The position numbers and the translations under genes are program-made. The notes beneath the pieces were generated by a model that was given only the letters and a program-made list of their open reading frames with translations, had not been told where the DNA came from and ran no database searches. From assembly GCA_026874595.1 (NCBI GenBank), contig CM049309.1, forward strand, positions 73,454,426 to 73,518,425: a stretch of DNA of 64,000 nucleotides. The letters run 5' to 3'. The DNA comes from Sipunculus nudus (taxonomy: Eukaryota; Annelida; Sipuncula; Golfingiida; Sipunculidae). Position 1 is the stretch's first letter; the number at the start of each line of letters is the position of its first letter. Below are positions 27,301 through 42,300 of the stretch, in pieces.

Positions 27301-30300
27301 GCATGTGTTTCCAGGCCGATCTAGGTGACAGTGTGTGTCTTGATATGACAGGGTGGTTAAACCTTTATCGTTCTATGGATCAGCAGACCATGTGACCCAT
27401 ACAGACAGCCCAGTGCATTGTGTGCTGTAATTATATCATTATACACTGTTAGCTCCTCATAGGCCACAGAGATCAAGCTCAGCCTCATCCTACAAGTGCT
27501 TGGCCTTTCCTGTACTAGTATGAATTAGTAAACCTACTGGGGACAACTACTTGTTACATAGAAGACTGCCTATAAACAGCACAGGCTGGAGAACCAATTT
27601 ACACAGGTAGGGTGGAGACATTAGTTGATAGTTATGTGCCCTGGATCTGCGCCTGTAACTGTTTGATTCTGTTACAGGCCATAACCTGGAAGCTTATGCT
27701 CCCCTTGAACATTGGACACACTTGAGTCCTGTGGATGTGAGAGGTAGTCATATATATAGCTCTGTATTATATGGGCTATCTTGTATCTACACGAGTTGTA
27801 TACAATTGTTTGCATGCTATACTTATTCACATGGTAATATCTGCACTTACCATGAACTCCCAGTGTGAGAGCTCTAATTGTAACAGCCCCTACTTATCTT
27901 TTTATTGTACATTTGTACTCTGTAAGGTAGTTTGGTCCAGCTCTGATCCCTGCGAGTGTCATTGGGGGGGGGGGGGGGGGGGGGGGGCTAGCTACCTTGG
28001 TATCCAACTGTAAATTGAGGGTTTGAGTGTGGTCCAAAAAAAGGATATCTCAAAATCACTCATGGGGCTGCCATTTTGCTTACCAACTAAAACCCAGATG
28101 TCACAGGTCACAAGTCGAAATAATGGTTGTACTGTTTGTCTTGATAATAGCTGGCTTAAACTTGGATATATATATATATGTTCAGAAGTTCTGCATTTAA
28201 AAGTCCATACTTTCCCCCAACATGGAATTTAGGAGATACCTTCATCATAAGCTTTGGGGTTACAGTTTGCTGATATACCCTGGGTGTGATTATGTAAATG
28301 AAAAAAAAAATATTCATTTTGATAGATGATGGGATGGAGTTAATGTGAATGTTACTTTAAAATTGGACTCTGTCAGTCACTTCTCATTAATTCTACAGTG
28401 ACTATTTTTCTGATCAGTACATAATTATAATGTTCAAATTTTAATATATCCTGGAAGATTTCTTTTTTAAAATCAGTATGTCTGAATCAGTATGTGTACA
28501 CATCAGTGGATCAAATTGCACACCTGTCAGATCATTTTAACCAGTATCTGAAAATTTGGGTCCCTGTCATTTAAACCTTTTTCTTGCATAAATTTCTCAT
28601 GTCCAGGCACAGTATTGCAATATCTCAGGTTCATTAAACGCAGTTCATGCTGTTATGACTTGTCAAGCCTGTGGGTAAACAGTGTGAATTAATGTGGTAC
28701 AGTAATACATGTTGGAGGTGCGCCAGTGCAGATGCAGAAGTTATTTATTCCTGAGATCATGGAATTCCATGTTAATCAGTGTGTCTGGGCTGTCTGAGCA
28801 GTACAGTGCCAGGTAGCAGCTGTACAGTGAATCAAGGACTGGTTAGTGCAACATGCTGTACAGCCTTTCTTTTTTGAGAGTTTTACCTGAGCTGAGCACT
28901 TTGACATACAGAAAACAAGCACCCCTCCTTTCCTTTGGTGTGTGTTCTTATTGTATATAATAGCAGGTGCCCCCAGAGCTCGGCAAATGAATTGTTGTGG
29001 TGCAGGGGTGGTTGTTTTGCTGTCCATGTCAGCTGCTGAGTTTGAGAGCAGCATTAATATGTGCTGTCTGCCGGCTTAACATATTGCAAAACTATGAGCA
29101 TAAATCACCTATTTCCTTTTTTCCTGCCGTTTAGTATTGTGGCAGACGTGCTTGTTTTGTGTATCAGCATTTTACAGTGTTCCATACACTTATCTGTCTG
29201 AAAAGACGTTTCGTGCAAGTCAAACATGATGGGTCTAAAAAGTTAAATGATAAAAAAAACTTGCCGTGTTTCAACTCCATACTGTTTGGGCCATCAGCTG
29301 GTGGCAAAGGAGGAGAACGTCAAGAAAATTGACTTTCCAATAAATATTTGAAAACAATAAACAGTGTGGAAGCTTACCCACGAATATAATTAGAAATAAA
29401 TGAGGCTTTCAGACTGTTGCCTCCAGAAAGATGTGGTATAGCTTGGTACAAGTTTATACATATCTTTTACTCTCATCAGTCATTTCTTCTCTGTATATCT
29501 TCCTCTCAGCTCTGTTTTCTGTATCACAATATATGTGTGTCATAGTCTGCTATAGTGTACATCTATCATGTATGGGGAAGGATTATATAAAACTGCTGCT
29601 ATGTTAACCGTATCTCATTGAAATATCAACCTCTGCATGAAATGGTTCTGATTACAAAAATTTATATGGCTGCATTATCTGAGATCTCATTTCCAAGAAA
29701 TATAATGATTGGATTAATTTACTGATATTGATGATGTTTTTCACTTCATTTTCTCCCATACATTAGATCATCCTTGAGACTACCTAATCATGTCAGGGTA
29801 CAGCTTGTTGTTAGCTAGTCTCATTTTAACCATCACTTCCAGCTGTGTCAATTCACCAATTGCTTATGTTGTCATATAAAAAAAGTCATACATTAGCTTA
29901 TATGCAGTTATGCACATTTACATAAAAAAAACAACAATGGAAAAAGGAATATTATTAGCAATGTGATCAGGATTTAGTTCATTTTGTGTTTGTAGGTAAA
30001 ACTTGACCAGAATCAGGCGGGAAAGGCCAGCCGAGTTCTCCATTTCCGAGGAGTTCCAAGCGACGCCACAGAGGGAGAAATCGTCCAGCTTGGACTCCCC
30101 TTTGGACGCATGACAAATCTAGTCCTCGCCAAAAAGAAAAATCAGGTACGTGTTGCTGACATCATATTCTATATTTGCTTGAGTGTATGAAGTGTTACTC
30201 TTGCTCTTAAAGATGTTTTGATGGAATGCTATTATTTGGTATTATTTACAGGGCTTCATATAATAAATTTTTATGTGTGATTTATAAAGATATTGAGTTA

Positions 30301-33300
30301 GTATTGCTCCAAATATATATTTATCTGAGTAATATTTGTTTGAAAGTTTTAGTTAGGGTAAGTGACATTTATTAACAAAACCATACTCTTTCAGTGTTTT
30401 ATCTTGTTATGTATAAATACTAGTAATCTAGTACTAGAAATTGAGTAGCATGAATAACATGCTTAGACTATGAGTTAGCCTAGGGAAAGGACAGAAGATT
30501 GATAAGGATTTAACAAAAAAATAAAAATAAGCAAATTCAAAAACTCAAATAATTATTTGGAATTGATTTCCTTTGTTTTTCATGATATAAATAGATAAAC
30601 TGCAAGAAACTGATACTTTCTGCCTGAGTTCAAATAGGTGTGTCCAAGATTGATGGTTTTATCAGGCGTAAGGCTTAGGCCTGTACAAGCCAGGCATTAG
30701 AGAACAGTTGGACGGGGAGTCTGGTAGAGGGTATACTCTGTGGTAAGCCTGGTAGCTGGCAGGCTCTGTGGTAATCCTGGTAGGAGACTTGCTCATGGTT
30801 AAGTCATCAGCAAGGAAGAGTGACAGAGGACTTAGTTTGATTTATTGTTATGTTTCAATTAATTCTTGTGAAATAAGAGTATTATTTGTGCCTGCGGATT
30901 GTCACTCAGGAGAGGGCTTGCTGAGGGGTGATGATGTACAGGGAAGCAACAGGGATTGTATTACAGGGACCATTTCCACTTGGGGTCCACAGAATGGGTA
31001 ATCACAATTGACTTGTGGTGCACTTCCATACATCAGGGGCTGCCAAGCACTGTCACTTGTCTCCACATGAAGTTTGATGTGCATCAAACCAAACACTTGG
31101 CATAGTTGTCCCTCATTCAGACTGACGGGGACCAATGACTGTTGAGATCATGGACAAGCCGATGAGGTCTTTTATCTATTGTGTGTTGACACAGCCCGTT
31201 GAAGAGGGTTTATACAGTGATAACCTCACGCAAGAGTGCCTTTCTTACTGGCATGAGCCCTCCTCTTTTTATCATACAATTGTTTGCTGGCACGGTGTGA
31301 TTGAGAACTTAATCTCAAGTGCTGCCTGGATTCATCTGTCACTACTTGCAATGCAAATCACATTTAAACCTCTTATACACACACTTCATTTACATATGAT
31401 CTCTGACATGACGTCATGTTTGTTTTGGTGTCCAATGCATGGGGCAGTGAAAATCTGGTCATTTCTCCCTGTAATCCTGTCCTCACTGGTCTAACCCTTG
31501 TTGTCTGGGAAGTCCTGAACTCTTCCATGTATCCTCCTGTCTGACCTGAGCTCATGGTAGGGTCAACTTGTGTCCCACATGTTATTTTGATAGTGTTTTG
31601 AGCTGTATATGTATTAACCCAGGATCAGATTTGGGATGGTGCTCACATTTCAGTGTATCTTAGCATTATGAAGATACATGTTACAAGTGCTATCATTTAA
31701 CAATCTCTATCTCAGTCAAGGGGGGATTGTTTTTTTCTTAACCTATACTTGTATTTTTGCTGGATCTGATCTGTATGTTATTGACTATTGTTGATATACT
31801 TTTCAAGAAACTTAAATGATTGTCATTTAAGCTGTCATTAGAGCTGTTTAATCCTGTTTTTTTTTATCATTATTCTGGATCATTCTCCACATCTGGAATA
31901 ATTTTTACAGCAGATTCTATAATAATCACCAGTTATCTCTCCAAACCCCACAGGAACACCAGTGTGATCATTTTTACAGTGATCAATGTTTAAGTCCCAG
32001 CACAGGTGACCTGCTGGTATTCTTTTGACTTTCCTTTTAAACAGCCTTGAAGTTCAGCCTAAGCAGAGGAATGGCATTGCACTACGTGCTCTTCTTAACC
32101 TAAGTCCTGTAGATATTCTGGGAAGTTTTTTGATAGATCGACTGAGAATTAGTGGGCTTGTAAAGTGTGGGACATTGAGTTCCTCATCTAACCTTCCTAT
32201 TTCTCGTTAAAGCATAAACTTCCATCAGTAAACACTGTTAATGAGAACAGCCTGACACCCAGCAGATGCTGGCGGGGCTTTGCTGGAGGTGGGCTGGCAG
32301 CAAAGCAAAGCACCTTGTGATTCCTCCCTGCAAATAATTAGATAATCGAGAAAAACGCCTGCTGGCACCTGATCACTTGTAACGCGGCAGGTTGCTTTGC
32401 TGACATTTTGTAAATGCATAATTTCCAAATCTGTCTGAAAAGTACTGTAAATCAGTATGCCTGCCTGGACAATTTACCAGTGTTTAACTTTAACATTGTT
32501 ACATGGTATAAAAATGACTCGAGTGATTTTATCTGGCACATGTACTGTTAACATTACCCCTATTTCATCTTTTTTTGATGGTTTCTTGTTATTGTATGTT
32601 TAAACAAAACATGAAACAAAATACATATATAATTATAATACGGACCATTTGTGATGGGTCAGTTTGGAGGTTTACCCAAAACATGCATCAAAATACAGGT
32701 GCTCCATGACACATTTAATATTACATTTCTGATGTCTTCAAATTGATTTTTTTTCTGTCATCTTAAAATCTGAGAAATGTGTGAATTAATTAAAGAATGT
32801 TTTCTTTTATTATCTAAGTACATTAAAAATGAAGTGATTCTGGTAAGAGATTCATGACTTGGTGCATGAGCATGAACAGAAGGGTCCGTTTCTACCCTTG
32901 TATGCTGAAAATAGTCTGAAGTCTTGTGTTTATTAGGAATGACCATGACCCAAATGACTCCGTTCATCTGCAGATAATGAGTAGCTAACAGGAATGGGCG
33001 TGTCCTATCTGTGCATCAGTGGGACTCAAGAATTATGGACTATCTTGGCCTCTGAGCGATGGTGGACTGAAATTTAGGTCATTGATCTGCTCTCAGCCTC
33101 AAATGTCCACCTTATTGGTCACCTATGGTCCTAATGTGTTGGGATGCAAGGCTTATGGCCCAAAAATCCTCAGCCCAAACATGGTTCATTCATCAGTGAC
33201 ACTGGAGTAATTATTCAGAACCGTAATTGATCACTAGACACAAGACACTAATGACTGCACTCTGATTAAATTGGATTGATCCAGGCAGAAACCTGGGCTT

Positions 33301-36300
33301 CACTCGGCTTTTGTTGTCATATTTGTCCTTCGGTTTCTGATGCTGGCAGAAAAGAAGCTGGTGGCAACGGTAACGGGGATGCGTTTTTGTCACTCCGCAA
33401 GTGTGTCTCTTTGTCAAGGTCCCGGCTTTGCTTGATAGGTGCTTTGTGACTTCAAGTACAAGGGCCACATGCTTTGGAATTAAGAGCACAAATGAAGATT
33501 AACAGGTTTTTGAAAAATGTAAAGAGAAAAATAAGTTCAGTAGTTTGTACCCCAGCGTTCACTTGAACCTACTTGTAACCTGGCATATACAGATCATACA
33601 AGCTTATGTCCCAGTTAGTTTTTTTCCTTGTGTAATCCAGGTCTCACTGCTAGGCTAATATGTTGCAGTGTTCTTTTGAATTGTTTCTTTGCCCGTGCTT
33701 AATTAAAAAGATGGGGTCTGTTGATGGGGAGGGGACCTGTGTTTATGTGGTTCTTTCTGCCCTAATTCTAGGGACTTTTTTTTAGCTTTGGCTTTAGGAC
33801 AGCTTGTCTGTCGTGTTATTGTGCTGCTAGCTGTAAGTTTCAGGTGTTTTGTTGAATAATCGAACGTGACAATCTTGTGAGAGGCTACCAGGTGATTCAT
33901 TTCAGTCAGGAATGTTGCTTGTGTTTGCAGGCTTTACTGGAAATGGCAGACATCAGCATGGCATCCGCGATGGCCACCATGTACAGCGAGCATCCTCCCC
34001 AGATACGCGGCCGCACAGTCTATGTACAGTTCTCAAACCATGAACAACTCAAGACAGAGACTTCACAACAGGTAACACCAGTTTCTTATGTTTCCTCTTG
34101 AGGTAATATGCACCTTCCCTCTGGAGCTGGAGTTTATTGTGTCTTATGTTTTTGCTTATCCAGGGTACTTGTTCCTGTTGCACTTGTTTCCAGATAAGTA
34201 TCTTAACTTTTGATATGTCTTAATAGAATATATGATAACAACTAAACATTGGTTTAAGTCAAATAGGTACAGTCAGTATAGGAAGCATCTCCTTATATTA
34301 ACTGTATCAGAATGTTTCCTTGAAATATTGTTTGCTTGTGCCACTGTTTAGGTCTTCATTTTTTTTATCTCTAACTTCATAGCAAATTTGCTTATATTTA
34401 TTACTTGTCAAAGTATTTGATGTGTCATGTGTGGTCCAGGTTCAAGCTGGCTGACCTTACCTGTACAGGTACACAACAGGTGCTACAAGATGGCTGACCT
34501 TAGCTATACAGGTACACAACATGTGCTGCAAGATGGCTCAACTTACCTATACAGTACTTAACAGGTGCCACAATCTGGCTGACCATACCTGTACAGGTAC
34601 ACAACAGGTGCCACAATCTGGCTGACCATACCTGTACAGGTACACAACAGGTGCAACAACCTGGCGGACCATACCTGTTCAGCTACACAACAGGTGCCAC
34701 AATCTGGCTGACCATACCTGTTCAGGTACACAACATGTGCCACAATCTGGCTGACCATACCTGTTCAGGTACACAACAGTGCCACAATCTGGCTGACCAT
34801 CCCTGTTCAGGTACACAACAGGTGCAACAACCTGGCAGACCATACCTGTTCAGGTACACAACAGGTGCCACAAGATGGCTGACCTAATAGGTAGAGGTAC
34901 ACACCAGGTGCCACAGTGTACTGATGAAGACTGGCATTTGGCTGACTAGTTTATTACATCTGAATTATGGGTACATGCAGTGCATGTTCCAAATAGGTTT
35001 TGGAGGTGGTGTCAGATACCCACATGTCTGAGGGCCATGGATTATGACACAGTAGTGTAGGAGCCCATTATCTGGGAATGTAACCATGCTGGGCATTCAC
35101 AATGGGGGTTGTTCTCAATGTGGGTCCATCCATCAATGTGGAGGCCTTGCATTCAGGCCAGCACACCAGCAGGGCCACAGGTCTATTTAAGTGGAACCAG
35201 GGGAAAATGTATTGCCTATTGATACAGTTATAACTGTGTGCAGTACATCTCATTAACATAATCACAATAGCATTAGGATGTCTGCCTGACAAATTGTCAT
35301 TAAATAATGAACTATTCTTTTTTATTGGTTCAGTGGTACTCCCTTACTGTCCTGTCTGTTGTTTTTAACTGTATATTTTAACTGTATATTTTATCTGTAT
35401 ATGATTAATCAAGGTTTTGTCTTTTCTTTTGATCAAGGTGTTTTGGGAGGTATGCATATTAAACACCAAAAGAAACATTTTTTTTCCCCTGCTCCCCCTA
35501 AGATATTTGAGGAACTTTGCATTTCAGACATGAAAGAATCTGAGTCTGAAGTGTATGTAAATTACGGATTTGCTTGAAGCTTGGAAGGTGGTCATAATGT
35601 AATGAATAATAGGTCTAGGTTTGTGTAAACTCCACAAGGACATACTGGGTCAAGGAATGTCTGATGATTTTTACTGGAACATCTTTCCCTGCATACTTGT
35701 TGTACATTTTCTGTCCCTGTGCTGTTCTTGTTATATTTATCAGCAGGGAATGGCCTTGCATACAGATAGAAGCATACGGGAGTGCTTTGTTTCCAGCCCT
35801 TTGATCTCAGCCCTAGATGATGTACATTTTGCCATATTAATTCCTGAGAAGTGTCAGTAGCCCATCAGTTTACAAGAGTCTGTCAGTAGCACTTTCCAGG
35901 GCACTCAGGCGCTTGGTCCTTCGAGTGATGAAATCAATAATTCTTTTCATCTCCGAAGCGACATGCTGGCTGATGCTAAAGATGGGTTACATGCAACAAA
36001 TCTGACAGCTGGGGTATTCACACAGGTACCATGAAATTCACTCGGGATACCATGCAAATGGGCGCTAGTACTTCCCGGCTCACTAAAAGACAGATTTCAT
36101 GTGAGCAGCACAGCTTGAGGCCTGCCGTGCTTAACCTACTAGTAAGATGTAAGGTACTTAAATCAATTAGCTGGCTTTTTCTTGTGGCCGCATCCATCAA
36201 ATGCCATCTTAGGGACCGGAGAAATCTTTATTGGACTTTGGTATTAAGGTTGGTTATATTCTTATTGACTGCTGTATTGTTATGTTGAGATGGATCTGTC

Positions 36301-39300
36301 AGATGTAAACTATACTGTTTTCTTCCTGCTGACTGATGGTCACTTAATATTGTATTCCTTGAACGTTCCTGATCAATTTAAATGGTACAACTTTGAGATA
36401 TTGGGGATAATGTCACTTTGCCTTGAAATCTCAGTTCTCAATCTCAGTTAATACACCTCAGATCTTTTGAGGTAATAATAGTTATTTCATGATACACATC
36501 TATAAATATTTATTTTACTTGAATATATATGTAATAATAACATTAAATTTGGCCATACTTAATTACATATGTCATAAAATGTGCTTTGAAGGTGTTGTCA
36601 TTGGTAGAATATTAAAATGAAAGAGTCTCTTTAGGTCTGCTTACCAGACATTTTACCTAGTGTATTTCTGTACATAAAAGTGTTGAAAACATCCTTCAAA
36701 TTTTTATGCTCATCAGTCTGAAGGTCTTGTTTATGGAAAGTCAGGATTTTGGAGGAGTTTATATCAAGAGGTGTGTCTGGGGAAAACAAAAATAATATAC
36801 AGGTCAAAACAGCAGGTACGAGAGTTAAGATGTACAAACACATGGCGTGTTAGGAACAGGTGGTGTACCTGGAAAAGTGTGTGCCAGGGTTACCTAAATA
36901 GTTTGTACTGTGTATAGACAGATGAAGACTGGCAGACCAGAGGCTGCAGCCATGCTCTGGCCAGCACTTGCAGGGCTGTAGACACATTTAGTGGGATTAA
37001 TTGTCTGCTTATTTGCCATAATCTGTTGTCTTTGCAGAATGTGAGTGCCCAAGCAGCTTTGCAGGCAGCAAATCAGATTATGAGTCAAAACATGGAAGAA
37101 CCCAAGACAGTTTTGCGGGTGATTGTGGAACACATGCTGTATCATGTCACAATCGATGTTCTGAAACAGGTAAGTGATGCATCAGCTTCATCAATTGTTG
37201 CTCATCTCCAGGTAATGTGTGTCTGTAAAGTTGCTCCGCAGCTTCTTTTGTTGTGCTTGAAGCATCGCCGGTGGATCAGATTTTGTGTTTGCTTCCTCTG
37301 CTGAGTATAATGATATTTACTTTATATCATAAGGTAGCAAGGTTGCACTCAAGATCTGGAAACCCTACAAGAGCAGGATTATCCTTTATGCTGTTCTTTT
37401 ATGTCCTATCTGGATGTTTTGCTTACACTTAAAAGGGTTGTTTACTTTGATGGGCATGGAGTAACTTGGCACAACTATCATATACACATGCAGATCCACA
37501 TTAAACCTTCAATAAAGAATTATGTTAATTATTATGATCAAATAAAATCAGGTTTTTGGTTTGTCATTTAAGCTTCGTTTTACCAAGAGAGGATACATCA
37601 GAATGTATTATCATTGTCAATTACTGATGAAGTGTTCAAAATATGAAAAGACAAACTTTAATTTCTACCACATTTAGCCTGTGAGATTTCTACACCAACT
37701 TTACCTGTTCTCAGTTGTCACTTAATTCCTGTATTTTTTCTTTCCAGATATTTTCCAGATTTGGCCAGGTCTTGAAAATTGTCACCTTCACAAAAAACAG
37801 TAAGTGAAAATGATGCGACACATTGTTACTGTGAAAAACTACTCATAAACATATTCAAACTTTAACCATCCCCAGATATTGTTAAAATACGTATCAGATG
37901 ATATTTGACCGACTTTCAGGTTAGTGACTAGCAACCCAAGCTGTTATTCTTTATTGTCAGGCATTCTTTATTATTACAGTCTATACATATAAGTTTATAT
38001 ATTTCTCTTTTCAGTTTGAAATGTACTGAATACATCTTTTTTGTCATGTTGTCTTACCAACAAGTAAGGTTTCTTTAAAAGCTTGTTTATGCTCTCAAGT
38101 GGAGTAGATGTCACTTAAAATGGTTAACATAGACCACATGTACAATGTGTCATTTCATACACCGGCAACAAATAATCAAAATATCTGTTAGTCTACCTTT
38201 TTTGAATAAAGTAGATACAGGCACTACAAAATGGCCTTTATAAAGACCTGACAAGGGAAAGGGGGGGGGGGGAGGGTGTCATATATAGATCTAAACAACC
38301 ATTGATCAGGTAAGCCACCATTCAGTCCATTTATTCTGTCCTCCATTTTATTTTACAGACTCATTCCAAGCACTCATACAATATTCAGACCCTATCGCAG
38401 CGCAGACAGCTAAAGTGGTGAGTATACAACCATGGCAACCGGTGACCCTAATTTGCATATGAATGAGAGCTGTACAAGGTCCCCTGTCACCTGGTTTTTG
38501 AAATGGAGAGGTGTGAGAGCTCTTAGATGTAGAGTTAATATTGACAGAGAGTAGATCCTCCCCCACACAAGGTGTGTCTATTGGGGGATCTCACTAGACG
38601 CTTACTTCTAGTGTTTACACGATGTGATGGGGACTTAGGTTTAAGTCAACACTAGCTTTAGTGTAAAGGTCACTGGGGCCTGAGGGGTCATGAAACATGT
38701 GCGTGCTCAACAAGGGGAGACTTCGCACATTAAAAAGTTAACACTCAACCTCGCGTGGATTTTCTGTTTGGTGGTAAAACACATTGAAGTGGAAAAAATG
38801 AGTCACATTATAGGCATATATTGCTGGTTAAGTTATTAAAAAGATAAAAAAGAAATCCCTGTTGTGATATGGTGTATATTTTCATAAATATAAAAAATTC
38901 ATATTGAGTTGATGTTACATTACTTAAGACTTTTGGATAGTACAACTTAGTGCTGTACTTAACAGACATGTCATGTATTGCATACCCGTATATTTGCTGA
39001 TCTGACACTAAACCTGCTTTGTCATGCATCATGGTTGATTGGCAGGTTTGCTGTTGTGTGGTGCATACCCAGTAGGTGGCAGCACCTATCCAGAACCTTG
39101 CAACACTTGATATATATATATGGATGATCAGGGACTATTGCAAAATGGATTTAGATTACTCTGGAAATAGCAAAATGTTAGGAAATTATTTCAATATGAA
39201 TTTATTAAATGTGATTAAGGATAGTTTTTTCAAAATGGATTTTAGATTTTCTTTTGAGAATACACAGGATGTATAAATTTATAGAACCATTTGAGTATCA

Positions 39301-42300
39301 CCGTAAAAAATGCCTAGAACCTGTATTATATCTGGTAAAGTGTGATTCAATGATTTGCATATGTTAGGAGATTGTTTCTATATCAGTTTATTGAACCATA
39401 TGAGTCTCACAGTAAAAAGATTCCTTAAATCTATATTTTATCAGGTAAAGTGTGACTAAATAATTTCCATATTTTTACTTTCAGTCTCTAAATGGTCAGA
39501 ATATATACAATGGCTGCTGTACATTACGCATAGACTTTTCAAAACTGACAAGCCTTAACGTCAAGTACAACAACGACAAGAGTCGTGACTATACAAACCC
39601 AAATCTGCCGACAGGTGACGGGAGTATGGGCTTTGACCAGGCGCTGAGCCTTGGGGCAGGTGAGTTTGCAGCTGGATTTACTGTGTTTACTGCATGCCTA
39701 CCCCATACTTGAGAAATACAACCTAGCAATGGAGCAGTTCAAAAACATTAACAGAACCATATGACCTAATTGTTAATTGTGTAAAACAGGGTAATGGCTT
39801 TAGTCCCAAATTTTTGTGGTATATTAACTTCATCTGGGTACAGTGGTTAATTTTAAGGTAAGTGATACAAGCCCCCAGTTGATTATTGTTATTGGCAGGA
39901 TATGAAATATTTAGCAATTATAGTGTGACAGGTTGACCATATTTTGCTGTGACAAGGGAGGGAAAAGGAGCAGATATAAATATTACACAAGGAATTATTT
40001 GAAGCTGTAATTCCAGCACTCCATAAACACTGCAAGAACTGTTATGTAGAAGTACAATACCACATAAGATTAAGGGGAAGGGATTAGCAGTTTAGTTATA
40101 CATTGTAAAAATGAATACAATTAATATGCAATGCTTGCCAAAATTGCACATTTTCCATGCCATATCCAAAATGGTGCAGGATGAATGCTGTTAAAATACA
40201 GGCTATGTTCAGTCATTAATGACATATCTGAGTTCAAGCCTGTTGTAGGTTGATCTTCAGAAGATATTTTGTATTCTCATGATCTGTAGAACAACTTGCA
40301 GTGTTATATCATACAGGGCCTTTTTAATGTGGGCACCTTGTATGTTAGGGAGGCTGTACTCAGGGTCTTAGATCTGTTTCGTACTGGGTGCCCAGTGAAA
40401 TTATTGTCATGACTTTCCACTAAAAGTTCATATTTTGCCATATTTAGGAATAGACTGCATTGGGATCAATAGCCACACAATGAAATTAAAAAGTCACATA
40501 GTGAGACCAAAAAGCTTGGATTTGTCAATATTTTATTGATTTATTTCGTTGGTTATTCTTTACTTAATCAGCATCCAACCTGTGTGTGGCCTGCCACTTA
40601 TTTTGCCTATGATTAGTTTAACACAGTTGCTAAAGACTACAGTTGGTGGAAAATTTATTTTCCTGAGATTTAAATTAATGGTGTCACTTATTCTTTTTCT
40701 GTGCATTTAATTTGGTTAGCTCCTTACTCATTTATTTCAACTGGTGGGGGAAGGGGGGGGGGGGGGTATTTAATTGATAAACATCACCATAGTTCAGTGG
40801 GCCCCCAGTGCTGGAACAAACCCCAATACATTTTAAACTGAGAGAAGCATGGATTAACCTGAATATTAACTACTATGGTTTACAAAATGTGGTAGCAGTG
40901 ATGTGATGTGACCAGTGTAGGTGGTTGTGATGACAATATTTAGTGGAGTTTGGTAATGACTAAACCTTGTACGGCTCAGCGAGTTTGGTGGCCTCTATGT
41001 TTCCCCTTTTCTGTTGACTGTTTCTTGTCCCAATGTCTCATACATATATCATACACTCATATTTGCTCTGCCTTATGCAATGAATAATATCGGGCTAACA
41101 GTATCACAAACTTGTTGATAACAATTTAACAAAAATCCTAACTTTTTGGCAAATAACTTTAAGCTAAAATTAGTTGATTGAATAAACCCAATACATAGCA
41201 ACAGTTTTCATAAATACTTGAAATGACTTTATATATTTGTCACTGAGATGTTTAATAAAAGTATGTTTTTCTGGCTATTACATTTACAAATTTACTACAG
41301 CACTAAATTATGTTGGACTGTATATTGTTTTTGAAATATTTCATCATATTAATGTTTAGCAGTAGTTTGCAAACGTGATGGGACATTTACCACTGTAAAG
41401 AAATACATGCATTTTGGTTTATTTGATTCGAGCATTCAGTTTACACACTATAATGATATCAGAATATTGAAGTATGGTATATAACCATTTTGAGGTGAAC
41501 TAGCATAGGTAGATTTGCTAGTTAGATCAGTATGTAACTTTATAATGTTAAATTTGATAGATTTGCCTTTGACTTTTCCAAAGTTCTCATTGATCATACA
41601 TAGTTTGAAGGATTTGAACTGTAAAGATGTTAATACCTGATTTTACATTATAACTTACCATCTGTATGTAAATAAAGGCTCCCAACGCGAGCCCAGCCAA
41701 GACAAGTGGACTTCTTCTTCTCTGCCTCTCTCTGGTAGGTCTTCGCTCTTTTCTTTCACGTTTCTGGGGTTGAAATCCATGCTGCTTATAACAAAAACAA
41801 AAAAAATTTAATTCCCACCTTACATCAATATCATCTAAATCCTATATCACTATGAATCACAAAGATGAAAGCAGGTTATGGTTAAATCCAAATAACATGA
41901 GTGACATGTGTTTTGATTTAATCCTTTTTATTAGAAAAAAATTGCTTCTGTTCCCTTGTATTATTATAAAATGAAATTAATAGTTAAAAATTTAATTAGT
42001 AGTCAGCAGAATGTTTTAATATAGAAGTTCATTTGTTTGATCAATTAGCATTTTACCTGTGATTTGGTAATTAATTTACCTGTTATCTTCCTCATCAGGA
42101 GTATCACCTGGCATACCTGTGCATGGTTAACACCTGATGCTTGTACATGGAACCCACTGTTTATGTTGTTACATGTCCCCAATACAAGCAAGATCCCTGT
42201 CTGAATTTTGCAGCATATGTATATTTCAACCCCTGTCTTTTTGCTAACATCTTGTTTCCCTTCTCACGCTTGCTTTAACCTCTGCCACCTAGTTACAAGC

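Larger units (their letters stand above)
21316..29995 (+). other. PTB intron, 8.7 kb
   Basis: No exon recognised. It contains a GT-rich stretch (21406-21500), the hAT-like element at 22913-23387, a C18 tract (25565-25582), a G12 tract (26787-26798) and a G24 tract (27964-27987). Confidence 0.7.

Noticed and set aside
31135..31494. 119-codon open frame in the RRM1 intron
   Set aside because: Cys/His/Trp-scattered composition typical of chance frames; no motif.
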